Positions 35,801 through 46,845 of a stretch of 64,000 nucleotides of DNA are shown piece by piece; the stretch's first letter is position 1, and every line of letters begins with the position of its first letter. Under the pieces are notes generated by a model. The model was not told the origin of the DNA, searched no databases, and worked only from the letters and a program-made list of their open reading frames with translations. This stretch comes from Heterodera schachtii (Eukaryota; Nematoda; Chromadorea; Rhabditida; Heteroderidae). The position numbers and the translations under genes were made by a program. The DNA is taken from contig SIJG01000055.1 in assembly GCA_023374025.1 (NCBI GenBank), forward strand, positions 434,001 through 498,000. The letters run 5' to 3'.

Positions 35801-38519
35801 GATTGAAGATTGTTTTGCAATGGTAAACAACAAAGAAATATAATTTTCACCTGGCAAATGCTATGCCCATTCACCGTCGGTTGTTCTTGCCCACTTTTCC
35901 CAGTTGCATTCGCGAGACTATCGTTGAGAAAATTTACAGAGGAAGAAGCGGGAAAATTGTTGTTACGCTGGCCCATGCTACGGAAATTGGAAACGGACGA
36001 AGTTTGCATAAGGCGTTGATGGCCTCGAGAAGCGGCATTTTGGACTTTGTCCGCAAGACTTTTTAAGCGATTCGAAGTCGGCGAATGTTCCGACGCAAAA
36101 GGTAAAACATCGGAAGAATTTTCAACAAATTCATCAGGCAAGCGTTTCAGTATGTTCTTTAAATTCTTACGCAATGCTGAATCACTGATTTCTTCGATTG
36201 CTGCAGACTTCAAATATGATTGCTAAACAAGTCAATTGAACCAAAAATCCGAATATACAAAGAACATAAAAATATGGCAAATCGCATAAATATAGCATTT
36301 ATTAATTTGCCACGGTGCTTCCCAACTCACAATAACATTAATCTCGCGAAGTGTCCCAACAAAGGCCGGTTGTAAGAAGAGTTCAGACCCATTGGAATCC
36401 GCAACATGCACAGGAAAAATGGTGTCGATGGACGCGGGGTTGGAATTCAAAATCAATTCCATGGCGACAGTCATCGATTCCTTGAAAGAAAAATAAAGAA
36501 AGGAATAAAAACGGAAAACAATGCCTTGTCCAATCGTGCAAGAACCTCTCCGAAATAAGAAGGAAATCGCTGTTCATAGGGCAAAATGGCGAGAGTCTGA
36601 AGGATCTGTCCGATTTGCATGAGGTTAAAACGAGCGATGTGACTGACGACAAAAAAGGCAATTTTAATTGGATTGAAACGGAAAATGCAGTGACAAAACC
36701 TTATCGGAGTGTCGGAGATTATTCCCAAAGGCTCCGGATTGATAACCGCCGAACACAAAAAATAAGTAAAGATCAAATCAGTGCATATCAGCGCAGCCTA
36801 AACTTTGGCATTCCCACAAAACGAAGGAATGAATTCGAAACGACACCTCTTCCCGGCCAATCATTTGTTTCTCAATTAACGCCGTGTACATTTGGCCGAC
36901 AAGCCAAGTGATGCTCCGCGGAAAGGAAGGCATCGCGTTGAGAATTGCTAATGACGGAAAAGCAATTTAATTTTTAAGAAAATAATTTTAAGCAATGTTA
37001 CATGAAACGAATTTCTCAGTGAGAATCACCAGTCTGAATTTGAAAATGAAAATGGGGGGGAAATACAGAAAATCACTGCTGACTTGTCCACAATTACTCG
37101 TCTGTGCTGCGCCACCTTCTCTTTATAAGACTTGGAATTTTCGTCGGAGCCAAAACGGCGTCGACGTTCCGCCAAAGGAATTCGAATTGGCGATTTGGAC
37201 GGGTCAATGTCAAGAAAGAGTTCTGTTAAAAGGAAAATGAATAAGAGTCGGTAAGAAGTGAGCACCATCTTGAGAAAGTAGGTACATAATTGGGTCATGC
37301 AAAGCAGCCGTAAGAAAAACCTAACAATAAGACGAGAAAATTTTATTTTGTAATAATTAGGGTTAGGGATTCCTTTTTAGGCAAATGCCTAAAATTTTTG
37401 CGCATTTGATACGCTAGAGATAAAGCACGAAAAAAGCGTTTTCTGCTTGGTTTGGGATGTCTACGATGACTTTTATAATGCCTAATTTGTTGTTATTTCG
37501 TCATTTTTGGAGCTTTTTCAGGACTTTCGAAAAAAATCTTTAACAAAAATACAAAAAAGCAATTTTTTTAAATTATTTACTAATTTCATTTACAATTGAA
37601 AATATAATCAAAATCAAGTTTTTTTTTATTTATCCATTTAAAAAGCGCTAATATTTTTTTTTTTGGCTATTCTAGGATTTTTGTGCCTATTTTGCGATTT
37701 TTTGTGCCAAAAAAGGAATCCCTAAATAATAATCTGGGATATGCACCGTATTAAAAAATGCTCACTTTGTTGGAGAAAAGCTCCTCGGAAAATGATTTGT
37801 AAATGCGTGAAAATGCCGAATTTCCTTTACGCAGCAATTTTCTTGGGTCTGAGCTTTGTACAAGTTGCAGCGTTATTAAATGGCCCAGCAGTTCGAGCAC
37901 ATTTTTCTCATTCTCAGGAAAAACGCATGAGCCGTACATTACGTTGAACAATGCAAAGCCAAGCTCTTCACTCGAATACTAATTGTACGTTTTTTTTTAT
38001 ATAGTGTAAATATTCTCGTATTACCTGCGTAGGAATCTTTTCAGCGGCGTTAATAAATGCCGCAACTGCACGAGGGGCACCCATTAAGAGTTTAAAAACA
38101 TGACTAAGCTCGGCGGCATGTTGGTTAAGGATTTTATGCGCTTCAACAAAATTGGAGGAATTCAAATTGCTGATCAATTGACAACAATTGTCCGGAGATA
38201 CACTTAAATCGGAGTTGATCAATTGTCGTAAAATTCCCTGAAACAACAAATGGCAAAACATTTTGTGTAATTTGTTGTTGGTGCCTGTACCTGCTCATGA
38301 CGACACATCCAAGCCAATCTGCATATCTCCGAAAATTGACTTTTAACCTGTTTTAGCAATGTTTAAAGGAGGGAAAAATACCAGTGTAAATACCTTCGAG
38401 TTAAGGTTCCGCAAGACAATTTGCTCGCAATCAATTAGTAAACGTTCAGAACGAAGTCTTTCACATAGTGAGGAAAGTTCAGCGAAATTTGCAAAATTGT
38501 TGGGTTGTTTTCTGCTCAT
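32865..38519 (-). CDS. rme-6: RME-6 / GAPVD1: RasGAP and VPS9 domain protein
   Basis: Endocytic regulator that activates RAB-5 through a C-terminal VPS9 exchange domain and carries an N-terminal RasGAP-like domain; acts at clathrin-coated pits. Start at 38519 (MSRKQPNNFANFAELSSLCE). N-terminal helices: LFNVMYGSCVFPENEKNVLE, LLGHLITLQLVQSSDPRKLL, RKGNSAFSRIYKSFSEELFS. RasGAP core: SSAVINPEPLGIISDTPI and ARFNLMQIGQILQTLAILPY. A long, Ser-rich middle (about 35,000-36,200) is followed by a helical part (RMSRRIRRVKSLTSECLIEM LVRFSL). VPS9: SELISVGHPELAIPK, CPWPSAQAELNIINAYKSPR, SADDILPVLVFVIIK, ANPPALLSNLQFI, ending AYWWTQVTSAVEFLKTLLNK at 32865. The VPS9 Asp and Tyr-type residues are present. Many exons; individual ends were not all verified. 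TTAGGG-like repeats and an AT-rich intron (37320-37740) lie inside. Confidence 0.9.
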
Positions 38520-38723
38520 TTAGTAATAAAATTCGAATATTTCTAAAATAATAAATAAATAAATTTTAGAGATTTTTTCATTTATTAGGGGTATATTTTC
38601 GGAAATTTTTGGGGTCAATTTCTTAGGCGTGTATTTTTCGTTTTTATTGCATTTTTGTTAATAATTTCGGGCAAAACGCCAAATTTTATAAATTTTTTAA
38701 TTCAAATTTTTTTAGTTTTTTGT
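38520..38723. other. AT-rich region upstream of RME-6
   Basis: Probable promoter of the minus-strand RME-6 gene. It includes a fragment (GTGTATTTTTCGTTTTTATT) also present in the hAT relic at 32125. No gene seen. Confidence 0.4.
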
Positions 38724-39682
38724 GCTAAAATTAGAGCTGAGCGGGACCGGGACCGGGACCGGGACCGGGGCGGGAAATCCCGGTTTTTGAAAAAAAAGAA
38801 ATCCCGGTCCCGGTTTTGCCAGTCCCGGTCCCGGCGGGACTAAATAAGCACTGGTAAGAATGGGGTCTGGGTGAGAAAAGAGAAGAAAATTGGTGGAGAA
38901 GAAAAAATTTTTGAGAAAAAAAATAAATTATTTATTTTCTTTTAAAGCATATTTTCATATGCATAAGTGGATAAGTGGCTAAACCTTTTGACTTTCATTA
39001 TTTGTCCCTTGGGTTCAATTCCCCGATGGAACAGATAATTTTTTCTTTTTTCTTTACCAATATCAATTGAAATTTAATTAATAAAAAATATTTCTGCATA
39101 AAAATTATATTTTTACCTTTTTTAAACAGCCTAAAACCACAAATTAACCTAATATTTGGTCATTTTTTGGCAAATTCTGTTATCAAATCTCACTCAAAAT
39201 TTTTCCGGCGGCGCCTATCGGCACCGACGGACCCCGCCCCCTCCCAATGTTCCAAAAGTTTTTCAAAAAAACATTGCCTCAAAAACAGCGACTTAAAAAT
39301 TTTAAGAGATTGTTAATTTGTTAGAAAAATCCAGAATTTTGGGACTCAGAAAATTCCAAAAATTCCCCCCGCCCCCTGAAATGAAAATTTTAAAAATTTT
39401 CCAATGAATAATGGAAAAATTCTTCGAAATTAAAAAATTTTATGGGTACCTTTTTGAATTTAGGAAATTTTTGTAACAAAATTCACCAAAAATTTTTAAA
39501 ATTTTTCAAAAAAAATTTTCTCTTGTGAAAAGTCCCGGTTGGTCCCGGTCCCGGGTTTTTTCGCGGTCCCGGTCCCGGTCGAAAAACTTGGTCCCGGTCC
39601 CGGTCCCGACTTTTCTGGTCCCGGCAAATCCCGGTCCCGGTTTTTGTCAAAAATCCCGGTCCCGCTCAGCTCTAGCTAAAAT
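38724..39682. mobile_element. TAGAG hAT-type element A (943 bp), CCCGGT-rich arms
   Basis: Element 38732-39674 begins TAGAGCTGAGCGGGACCGGG and ends CCCGCTCAGCTCTA. Perfect 8-bp duplication GCTAAAAT at 38724-38731 and 39675-39682. The arms are tandem GGGACC/GGTCCC units. The interior holds a tRNA-like stretch (TAAGTGGCTAAACC, B-box-like GGGTTCAATTCCC near 39010) and the dispersed palindrome near 39208. Confidence 0.93.
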
Positions 39683-40252
39683 ACAAAACTAGAAAATATA
39701 GTTGCTAACAACTCAAAAACCTAGCTTAATTAACAACAACCGAAAATCATCTTTTCGTGCGTTTCAGGCCACTGGGAGTTCGGGAAAAAATAATTAAAAA
39801 ACTATCATCCCTACTTATGAGGCGGGGGGTCTGGAGTTCTAATCCGCTTGGCTGCGGATTACTTTTTATGATGTTTGATGAAAAATCATAGACAAAAACA
39901 TTGATTTTGCGAAAAGACTCAAATTCTCAGCGCATTTTTTAACAATAATATTAAAAATTTTGAAAAAAAAATCAAGTAGTTGATGCAAAACCCAAAGATA
40001 AAAGTCAATATTTTCAAAATCTGAGTTCAAATTCGTATCAGCGAATTTTTTAAGCTTAGAAAAAATGTCTGCCAAATTTTTAACATTTTTTAATCGGTGA
40101 TTTTAAAAATTTTCGATCGGCCCCTTGGTCAAAATGAAAGTTGACTTATAGTGAATAAAGTACAAATGTTTTGAAAAATTTAGCTATTTTTTCTGTTTTC
40201 GGAAAACCTTTTCCAAAATTAAATAAAAGTGATTTGAACATTATTTTGACTC
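39683..40252. repeat. AT-rich repeat remnants between two TAGAG elements
   Basis: Contains TCCGCTTGGCTGCGGATTAC (about 39840) and AAAATCAAGTAGTTGATG, related to sequences at 45065-45210 and 30640. No gene seen. Confidence 0.5.
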
Positions 40253-41255
40253 CTTTTTTGTAGAGTAGCACGGGACCGGGATTTTTGACAAAAACCGGGA
40301 CCGGGACTTACCGGGACTAGAAAAGTCGGGACCGGGACCGGGACCTTGATTTTCGTCCGGGACCGGGACCGGGACCGCAAGAAAAGCCGGGACCGGGACC
40401 AACCGGGAATTTTCCCAAGAGAAAATTTTTTTGAAAAAATTTTAAAAATTTTCGTGAATTTTGTTACGAAAATTACCTAAATTCAAAAAGGTACCCATAA
40501 AATTTTTTAATTTTCTTTTAGGGGAGGAATTCGAACAATTTTCTATTATTCTCTGGAAAGTTTTTAAAAATTTTCATTTCGGGGGGGGGGAATCTGGAAT
40601 CTTGGAATTTTCTGGGTCCCAAAATTCTGGATTTTTTAATAAATTAACAATTTATTAAATTTTTTGCTTTTAAATCGCTGTTTTTGTGGCGCTGTTTTCT
40701 AAAAAACTTTTGGGAACATTGGTGAGGGGGCGGCAGGGTCCGGCGGTGCCGATAGGCGCCGCCGGAAAAATTTTGAAATGTTGAGTGAAATATGTTAACA
40801 GAATTTGTTAAAAAATGACCAATATTTGGTTAATTTGTTACTGTTTAAAAATTAAATAAAAATAAACTTGGAATATTTTATTTATTAATTAAAATTTCAA
40901 TTACAAAAATGGTAAAGAAAATATAAAAAATATTCTGTTCAAGTGGGGAATTGAACCCAAGCGAAAAATAATGAAAGTCAGAAGGTTTAGCCACTAGACC
41001 ACATAACGACGTGAAAAACAAGGCAATATATAAAATAAATAATTAATTTTTTTCTCAAAGATTTCTCCTTCTCACCAATTCCCTTCTCTTTTCTCACCCA
41101 GACCCCCATTCTTACCAGTGCTTATTTAGTCCCGCCGGGACCGGGACTGGCAAAACCGGGACCGGGATTTCCATTTTTTCAAAAACCGGGACCGGGACCT
41201 GAAAAAACCGGGATTTCCCGACCCGGTCCCGGTCCCGTGCTACTCTACTTTTTTG
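40253..41255. mobile_element. TAGAG hAT-type element B (987 bp), opposite orientation
   Basis: Element 40261-41247 begins TAGAGTAGCACGGGACCGGG and ends GGTCCCGTGCTACTCTA. Perfect 8-bp duplication CTTTTTTG at 40253-40260 and 41248-41255. The interior is homologous to element A in inverted orientation: minus-strand CTAGTGGCTAAACC with GGGTTCAATTCCCC at 40945-41010, the dispersed palindrome at 40740-40765, and GTGCTTATTTAGTCCCG. Confidence 0.93.
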
Positions 41256-41334
41256 TCCTCAATGAAAGCGGATTTTTCCCTTTGCGGACTTAAGCAAAAA
41301 AATAAATTATTAATATTATAAACATCTATACAAA

Positions 41335-42964
41335 TTAACAATACATTTCTCTTTCAAAGAATATTATTCTGAAACAAAAGCCATCCTTCCTTCTCTGTGA
41401 GATTGCACGCACCCAACTTAATTGATTTTGATTTAAGTATTTACTAAACCTAAAAAATAAACATACGGCCTCAATGAATGCTTTCTTTTCAGAATCTGCA
41501 CGTGTTGTCCAACCAATCCGCAGACAATTTGAATCAACTGCCATCTTAAATTTAATTTGTTATTTTTTATAAAATTTTACAAATGAGAACATGTTGAGCT
41601 TCGCTCGATACTTACGATTGTTTAATTAGTTTTTAAGTTTGGCTCAATACGGATTCCCCATTTTCCAATAGTCAAAATTTCGACTCTCATTGGTAAACGA
41701 ACAAAAGTCCGTAAAAATTTATAATTACACGAAACACTAAAAATATGGGCATTTTCAATTTTGGTTACGGGCCTGGAGATATGATAAGATTTAAGCGATA
41801 GAAATATCACATTAGCTCGACAAATGAAGTAATGGTTGTTTTTCTTACTTTTACCAGCTCCGCCACCAATTTCTTTCCGATTCCCTGTCGCTGTTGGTCC
41901 GCTCTGACGCGTATATTGTCGATGGTTATGTAAGGTCCAGTCCAAGTTGAAAATGCGCAACGATGAAACAATGCCATGCCAAGAATGGCACCGTCGGAAA
42001 CATTCTGGGCTTGAACAACACAAAGACCAAAAAAACGACGCATCAGTGAGAATTTCTTTTCGGCAGAAGTCGGTTGGATGGAAACATCCAATGAACGCCA
42101 GCACTGAAAATTGAAACGATTAAAGAAGGAAGGAAGAAAGGAGAATGTGACCTCAATCAGATTCACAGCGGACTTCTCATTTTCAGCGTCCAGCGAAAAA
42201 ACAGCAAATTTAATATGCGGCAAACACTCTAAAAAAAGAATACGCATTTTGCCATTGTGAAAAGAGAGACCCTTAGAATTGCGTATGATTGCTTCAAATT
42301 GGTTGGAATCAATGCGCCAACACGAGAAGCCCGTCTCCCCATCGACGTTCGTAAGGTTACGAGCACCCAACGAAGTGTAAAAGCGAATTGCATTAACGTT
42401 ATTGGCAAGCACATTCCATTGAAACACATCACAAGCCATTTCGTTAGAAAACTGAAGTTGATTTGTTGAATTACAACAACCAAACCAATGAAAAGACCTT
42501 CTTTAATTCGGTCATGAACTGAGATCCCAATTTTTGGCGACGGAAGTCCGGACGGATGTACAAATCCTCGAGAAAAAAGACCTACAAATTCAATTCTTTT
42601 TAAATTTCTTCTCATATAAAATTTGCCACTTTTCCAAACTCAGTCGATGGAGCGATAAAATAAATGGCATAACCCGCCACGATCGTTTCGCCATCTTTGG
42701 TTGCAGTAGCAATTAGCGCTCGTGTTGCTCCATCTTTCAGAAAAATTCGCAAATGGTCGGCGTTGAGTTTTGGCCCATTAGGCATTTTTAAAGAATCCGC
42801 AAGTTCCTTAATTTGATTTTCAAGTTTTATGAGCAAATGGGTGCGAATTCATTAAAAAACAACACCTGAATGAGCGAAGTCAAAACCTCTGCATCATTGG
42901 CACCGTTATTGTTAAAAGAGGCTTCCCTAATAGTGATGTCAAAATTATTTTTACTAGAATCCAT
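41335..42964 (-). CDS. Two-domain GNAT N-acetyltransferase
   Basis: Start at 42964 (MDSSKNNFDITIREASFNNN). The first GNAT domain resembles diamine/thialysine acetyltransferases (SSAT-like): ATRALIATATKDGETIVAGY, FFLEDLYIRPDFRRQKLGSQ, FQWNVLANNVNAIRFYTSLG. Its acetyl-CoA loop RRQKLG departs from the usual R-x-x-G-x-G/A. The second domain has the classic loop: LGMALFHRCAFSTWTGPYIT IDNIRVRADQQRQGIGKKLV, then a last exon with NCLRIGWTTRADSEKKAFIE. Substrate cannot be told from sequence. The final exon end is uncertain: protein may stop just after position 41465 or run to 41335. A tandem duplication of the domain with divergence of the first CoA loop is the simplest history. Confidence 0.75.
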
Positions 42965-42981
42965 ATTCGTAGCTTCTTACT

Positions 42982-43407
42982 CTAAATCAGTAAAATGCAT
43001 AAGTCCGACAGACTCTCAAAAATCACCGGAATGTGGGCATTAAAAAAAATATATATTTTATGTGGTAGAAACTGTACAAGTACCAAATTCTCAGAATGTG
43101 TAATCGGAAGAAAAAACCCATATGCCGCACTCGCCCGGAACCGTCTCTTCTGCTGGAGGGTGCTCTTTTCAAATTTAAAAAGATCGCAAAAAATTAATTT
43201 CAGAATCCGTAGACACATAGAAATTTGGGAAATATCTTTCAAATAATCCAAAATATATGTATAGCATCGACGTCTTTCGATCTGTTTGTAAAAACCCGAA
43301 AAACTTTTGGCTCTATTGCAGTTTACACGACCAAAAAAAGACACGAAAATAAATAATTTGACAACTACAATCAGGTGAAAAAGTTTGCCCCAAGAACGAA
43401 AGGCCAT
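42982..43407 (-). CDS. Possible small secreted protein ORF
   Basis: Uninterrupted 141-codon ORF starting with a plausible signal peptide (MAFRSWGKLFHLIVVVKLFI FVSFFGRVNC) and then a basic, Cys-containing region (RRRCYTYILDYLKDISQISM). The stop lies only about 18 bp before the acetyltransferase start on the same strand. No family recognised. It is AT-rich, as is its surrounding, so it could be chance or upstream leader sequence. Confidence 0.25.
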   Translation of the reverse strand: MAFRSWGKLFHLIVVVKLFIFVSFFGRVNCNRAKSFSGFYKQIERRRCYTYILDYLKDISQISMCLRILKLIFCDLFKFEKSTLQQKRRFRASAAYGFFLPITHSENLVLVQFLPHKIYIFFNAHIPVIFESLSDLCILLI

Positions 43408-43986
43408 TAATGTCCTGATTTGTCAGATTTGTCCTGATTTGGGGGTAGCGATCAAAATTAGTCCTGATTTCTTAAATAAACTCATATTTTTGAAATTTTA
43501 TGGCATAATATCACTATTTTATCAAGAAAATAAGATTTTGGGCAAAATTTAAACAATTTTTTGGACAAAATCTGTTAGCGAATCGCATTAAAATCACAAA
43601 ATTTTCCCGGCGGCGCCTATCGGCACCGCCGTACTCCCCCCCCCCCCCAATGTCTCCCAAAATTTTTGGAAGAAGCGCGCCGCAAAAATTTGTTTTTAAA
43701 AGTTAAAAAAAATCGTCGCTTGCTTGGCTTTTAATTGCAAAAATTACCCTTTTTTGGTGAAAATCTGTTAACAAATCATAACCAAATACAAAAAATTTTC
43801 CGGCGGCGCCTATCGGCACCGCCGGACCCCCTCCCCCTGCCCGTTCACCTAGTTTTTTGAAAAAATGCGCCGCAAAAAAAATTGTTAAAAATCTGATTTT
43901 TTTGATCCCGAATGCACTAAAATATATACGATTTGCTTATTTTCTCCCCAAAATCATTAAAGATGTAATTGTTGGCGAAAAATATA
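43408..43986. repeat. Repeat-derived region with two copies of the dispersed palindrome
   Basis: GGCGGCGCCTATCGGCACCG occurs at about 43612 and 43803, each followed by a C-rich run and TTTTTTGAAAAAnTGCGCCGCAAAA-like text. No terminal repeats could be paired. No gene. Confidence 0.6.
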
Positions 43987-44389
43987 ATATTTAATAGAGA
44001 CCGGACGGGACCGGGATCCCGCCGGGATTTTGCCGGGACTCCCGGTCCCGGGTTTTTTGGACAAACCACCGGGACCGGGAGTCCCGTTTAAAACGGGAGT
44101 CCCGGGTCCCGTCCCGGTCCATTTTCCAAGTCCCGGTCCCGGCCATTTGGGCCGGGACTAACGGGACTAAATTTCATCAGTGAAACTGCACCAAATTTGA
44201 AAAAAATTATAAAAAAAATTTCGAATTTTTAATCAAAATTTCAAAAATTTTGAAAAAGTCCCGGTCCCGGCGGGATCCCGGTCCAAAAATTGGGACCGGG
44301 ACCGGGAGTCCCGGTCCCGGGATCCCGTCCCGGTCGATTTTCCAAGTCCCGGTCCCGGCCATTTCAAAATTCCGGTCTCTAATATTTAA
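43987..44389. mobile_element. TAGAG hAT-type element C (387 bp)
   Basis: Element 43995-44381 begins TAGAGACCGGACGGGACCGG and ends CCGGTCTCTA. Perfect 8-bp duplication ATATTTAA at 43987-43994 and 44382-44389. Almost wholly CCCGGT/GGGACC units; it lacks the interior of elements A and B. Confidence 0.92.
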
Positions 44390-44509
44390 TACCTTTTTGA
44401 TCGAATAAATTGTAAAAATAACTGTTTTAAAGCTATTTTGCAAAAGGTTCTGATTTTCGACCCCAAAATCTTATTTTTTGGGTCCGATGTTCTGATTTTG
44501 AAATCTGAC

Positions 44510-45460
44510 ATTTATTTTGACTAATTACGAATCCCGGACCCGAATTCGAACAAAGTCGAAAATTCAAATTTTTTTAAATTTACAATTTTGCTCTAAAATT
44601 GATTAAAACAAGCTAAAATTAGTCACAAAATCATTAAAACACCAGAAAATGTCATTCTGTACAGATTCGAAAAAAAGTAAATTTTGAACTTTCGGCTTTT
44701 TGTTCGAGTTCGGGTCCGGGATTCGAAATTAGTCAAGACGAATGTCAGATTCGTAATCAACGACTCAGAAAAGCCCAAGGAAAAGCGTACACGACTTTTT
44801 TCCAAATTTATTTTTTTCGAAAAATGGGGGGGGGGGGATAAACTGCACTATTACCAAAAATTTCTACTAGGTTTGTTAACTTTTAATGCCTATCAAAAAA
44901 GTCGGCTGTAATATAGAATGGGCCCGTTAAAAAACCGCCTAAAATTAGTTGCAATCAATCTTTGAAAAGTAGTTTAACAAACAGAAAAAAAAACATGTTT
45001 TTCGTGCGTTTCATGCCACGGGGAGCTCAAAAATTAGGGGTCATTTGAGACGGGGGTCTGGGGTTCGAATTCGCTGGGCTGCGGATTATTTTTAAGATAT
45101 TTATGAAAAATAATGGACAAAAACATTGATTTTTGCAAATCTGATGAGCTCTAATTCGTGATAAGCGCATTTTTTAAAAACAGTAAAATTTTGAAAAAAA
45201 TCAAGTATTTGAGGAAAAATCAATTAGGTATTTTGCAAAATGAGCTCAGATTCGTAATTAGCACCTTTTTTACCCCAGCAGGAAAGATAAAAATAAAAAT
45301 TTTTAAAGTTTAGATGCAACCACACCTTATTTGAATAAGGCTATTCGCACGGGTAAAACAGAGAGAATTTCCTTTCAATTGTCAAAAATTTATTTTGAGT
45401 TTTTATGATGTTATTTATACAGAGCCAACAAATCATTAAGAAAATAAAGACCCAACCCCT
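44510..45460. repeat. AT-rich repeat remnants upstream of PFDN2
   Basis: 44525-44850 is a degraded foldback of the GATTCGTAATCA / GAATTCGAACAAA type with a GGGGGGGGGG run at 44826. 45040-45090 carries GGGGTTCGAATTCGCTGGGC, a second B-box-like sequence. No gene seen. Confidence 0.5.
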
Positions 45461-45490
45461 GCCTTAAATAGTTTTTCTTTTTCATCACAA

Positions 45491-46484
45491 ATGGCTTCTT
45501 CCACAGCTTCCTCTTCCTCGGCGACCAATGAACAACAAAAAATAGTGAATGGCTTTCAAAAGCTTCGTGAATTGCAACAGGCGACCATCAACGAATTAAG
45601 CAAAATTCAAACTGAGCAGAGGGAACACACGTGCGTTTTGGATAATTTCTTAAACACAATTCTGCCGTTTAGGACTGTGCTTAAGACTGTGCAGTCTCTT
45701 GAACCGAATCGCAAATGTTTTCGACAAGTGGGAGACACACTTTTCGAATTTACGGCGTCAGAATTAATTGTGCTATTGGAAGAAACAATTAAAAGGGTAA
45801 GCATTTGGAGTACCATTCAATAGAATTTGAGGTGGGTATGATTATTATTGTTTAGAGGACCAAAATATGAAAAAAAAAAAAATTAATTGGCACTTACATT
45901 TTGTCAGAGGTTTCCATTTGTCCTTATTCGGATTGTTCGAAATGGATGCCGGATTCATGTCCAGTGACCCCGAAAAACCTTTTGAATATGTTTTCACGGC
46001 TTTCAAAAACAAATTTTTTTCGAGGAATGTTCGAGGGTCGGATTCGCCAAAAAGAAGGCCAGATTCGTCTTAGCGCTTCGAAATACCCCAAAAAACATGT
46101 TAATAAAATTTTAAGAAAAGTTAAAAAATTTTGGGACCAGTAAAAGACATTTGCTATTGTTACCATTTAAGACCAGCAGAGGGGAGGGGCTTTCCTGATT
46201 TGCAAAGCATTTTGAATTTTTTGGTCGAATTTTAAATAATCAGCGAGTTTTTCTAAATTCTGTCACTATCATTCTAAGGCAGTTTTATTTTCCCACTTGA
46301 GTTCAAACAAAGAGTGGACGAATTGGAAAACCAAGTGGTCAAAGTTGGCGAGGACATCAACGCGTACAAAGAAAAGCACAACATCCGTTTTCTGAGCAAC
46401 AAGGACGTGATCGAATTGCAGAAGAAGCAAGCTCTGTCCAAAATTTCCCAGCTCGACCTTGGCCCGGGTGGAAAATCACAATAA
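45491..46484 (+). CDS. pfd-2: Prefoldin subunit 2
   Basis: Beta-type subunit of the hexameric prefoldin chaperone that hands unfolded actin and tubulin to CCT. Two exons, 45491-45796 and 46302-46484, join in phase 0 (..LEETIKR + FKQRVDELENQ..). Features: a short Ser/Ala N-terminus, first coiled-coil helix (IVNGFQKLRELQQATINELS), the beta-hairpin region (RKCFRQVGDTLFEFTASELI) and the second helix (AYKEKHNIRF), as in PFDN2. About 160 residues, usual for the family. The ACTTGAG acceptor is the only one keeping frame. The 505-bp intron carries a transposon remnant. Confidence 0.9.
45920..46150. repeat. Transposon remnant in the PFDN2 intron
   Basis: Contains GAAATGGATGCCGGATTCAT and TTTTGGGACCAG, words shared with the palindromic elements at 23.6-32.7 kb. 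No ends could be matched. Confidence 0.5.
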
Positions 46485-46845
46485 GACGGACGGAGTCAGT
46501 TGCTAGCAAAGTAATTTGTTTGTTTGGAATAAATCTTGTTTATCACTCCTTGTTATCTACATTTTACTTATTACAATATTAGCACAATTAAAAATGGCAC
46601 TAAATAAAAGAAAATCAAATAGGAAAACATTTTGGAAAATCAGGTAACAAACAAAATTCTCGAGTCAAAAAAAAATTATAAAATCGGACAAGGTACACAG
46701 AGCAAAGACCCGTGGTTCGTCGGCAGGAGCAATAGCATTGGGCACTAAACGGGTTCATTTTCTCTCAAAAAAGTTCTATCATTGATCACAGATGCACATA
46801 GGCCTTGGCGCTCTAAAGTTTTCCGACTTAGAAAAAGTAAGCAAT
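46485..46845. other. Convergent 3' intergenic region
   Basis: Between the PFDN2 and UNC-51 stop codons. AATAAA near 46530 fits the PFDN2 poly(A) signal. No gene. Confidence 0.5.

Noticed and set aside
40935..41015. A functional tRNA gene
   Set aside because: The B-box is good, but D and anticodon stems do not pair; it lies inside a transposon copied at 39.0 kb.
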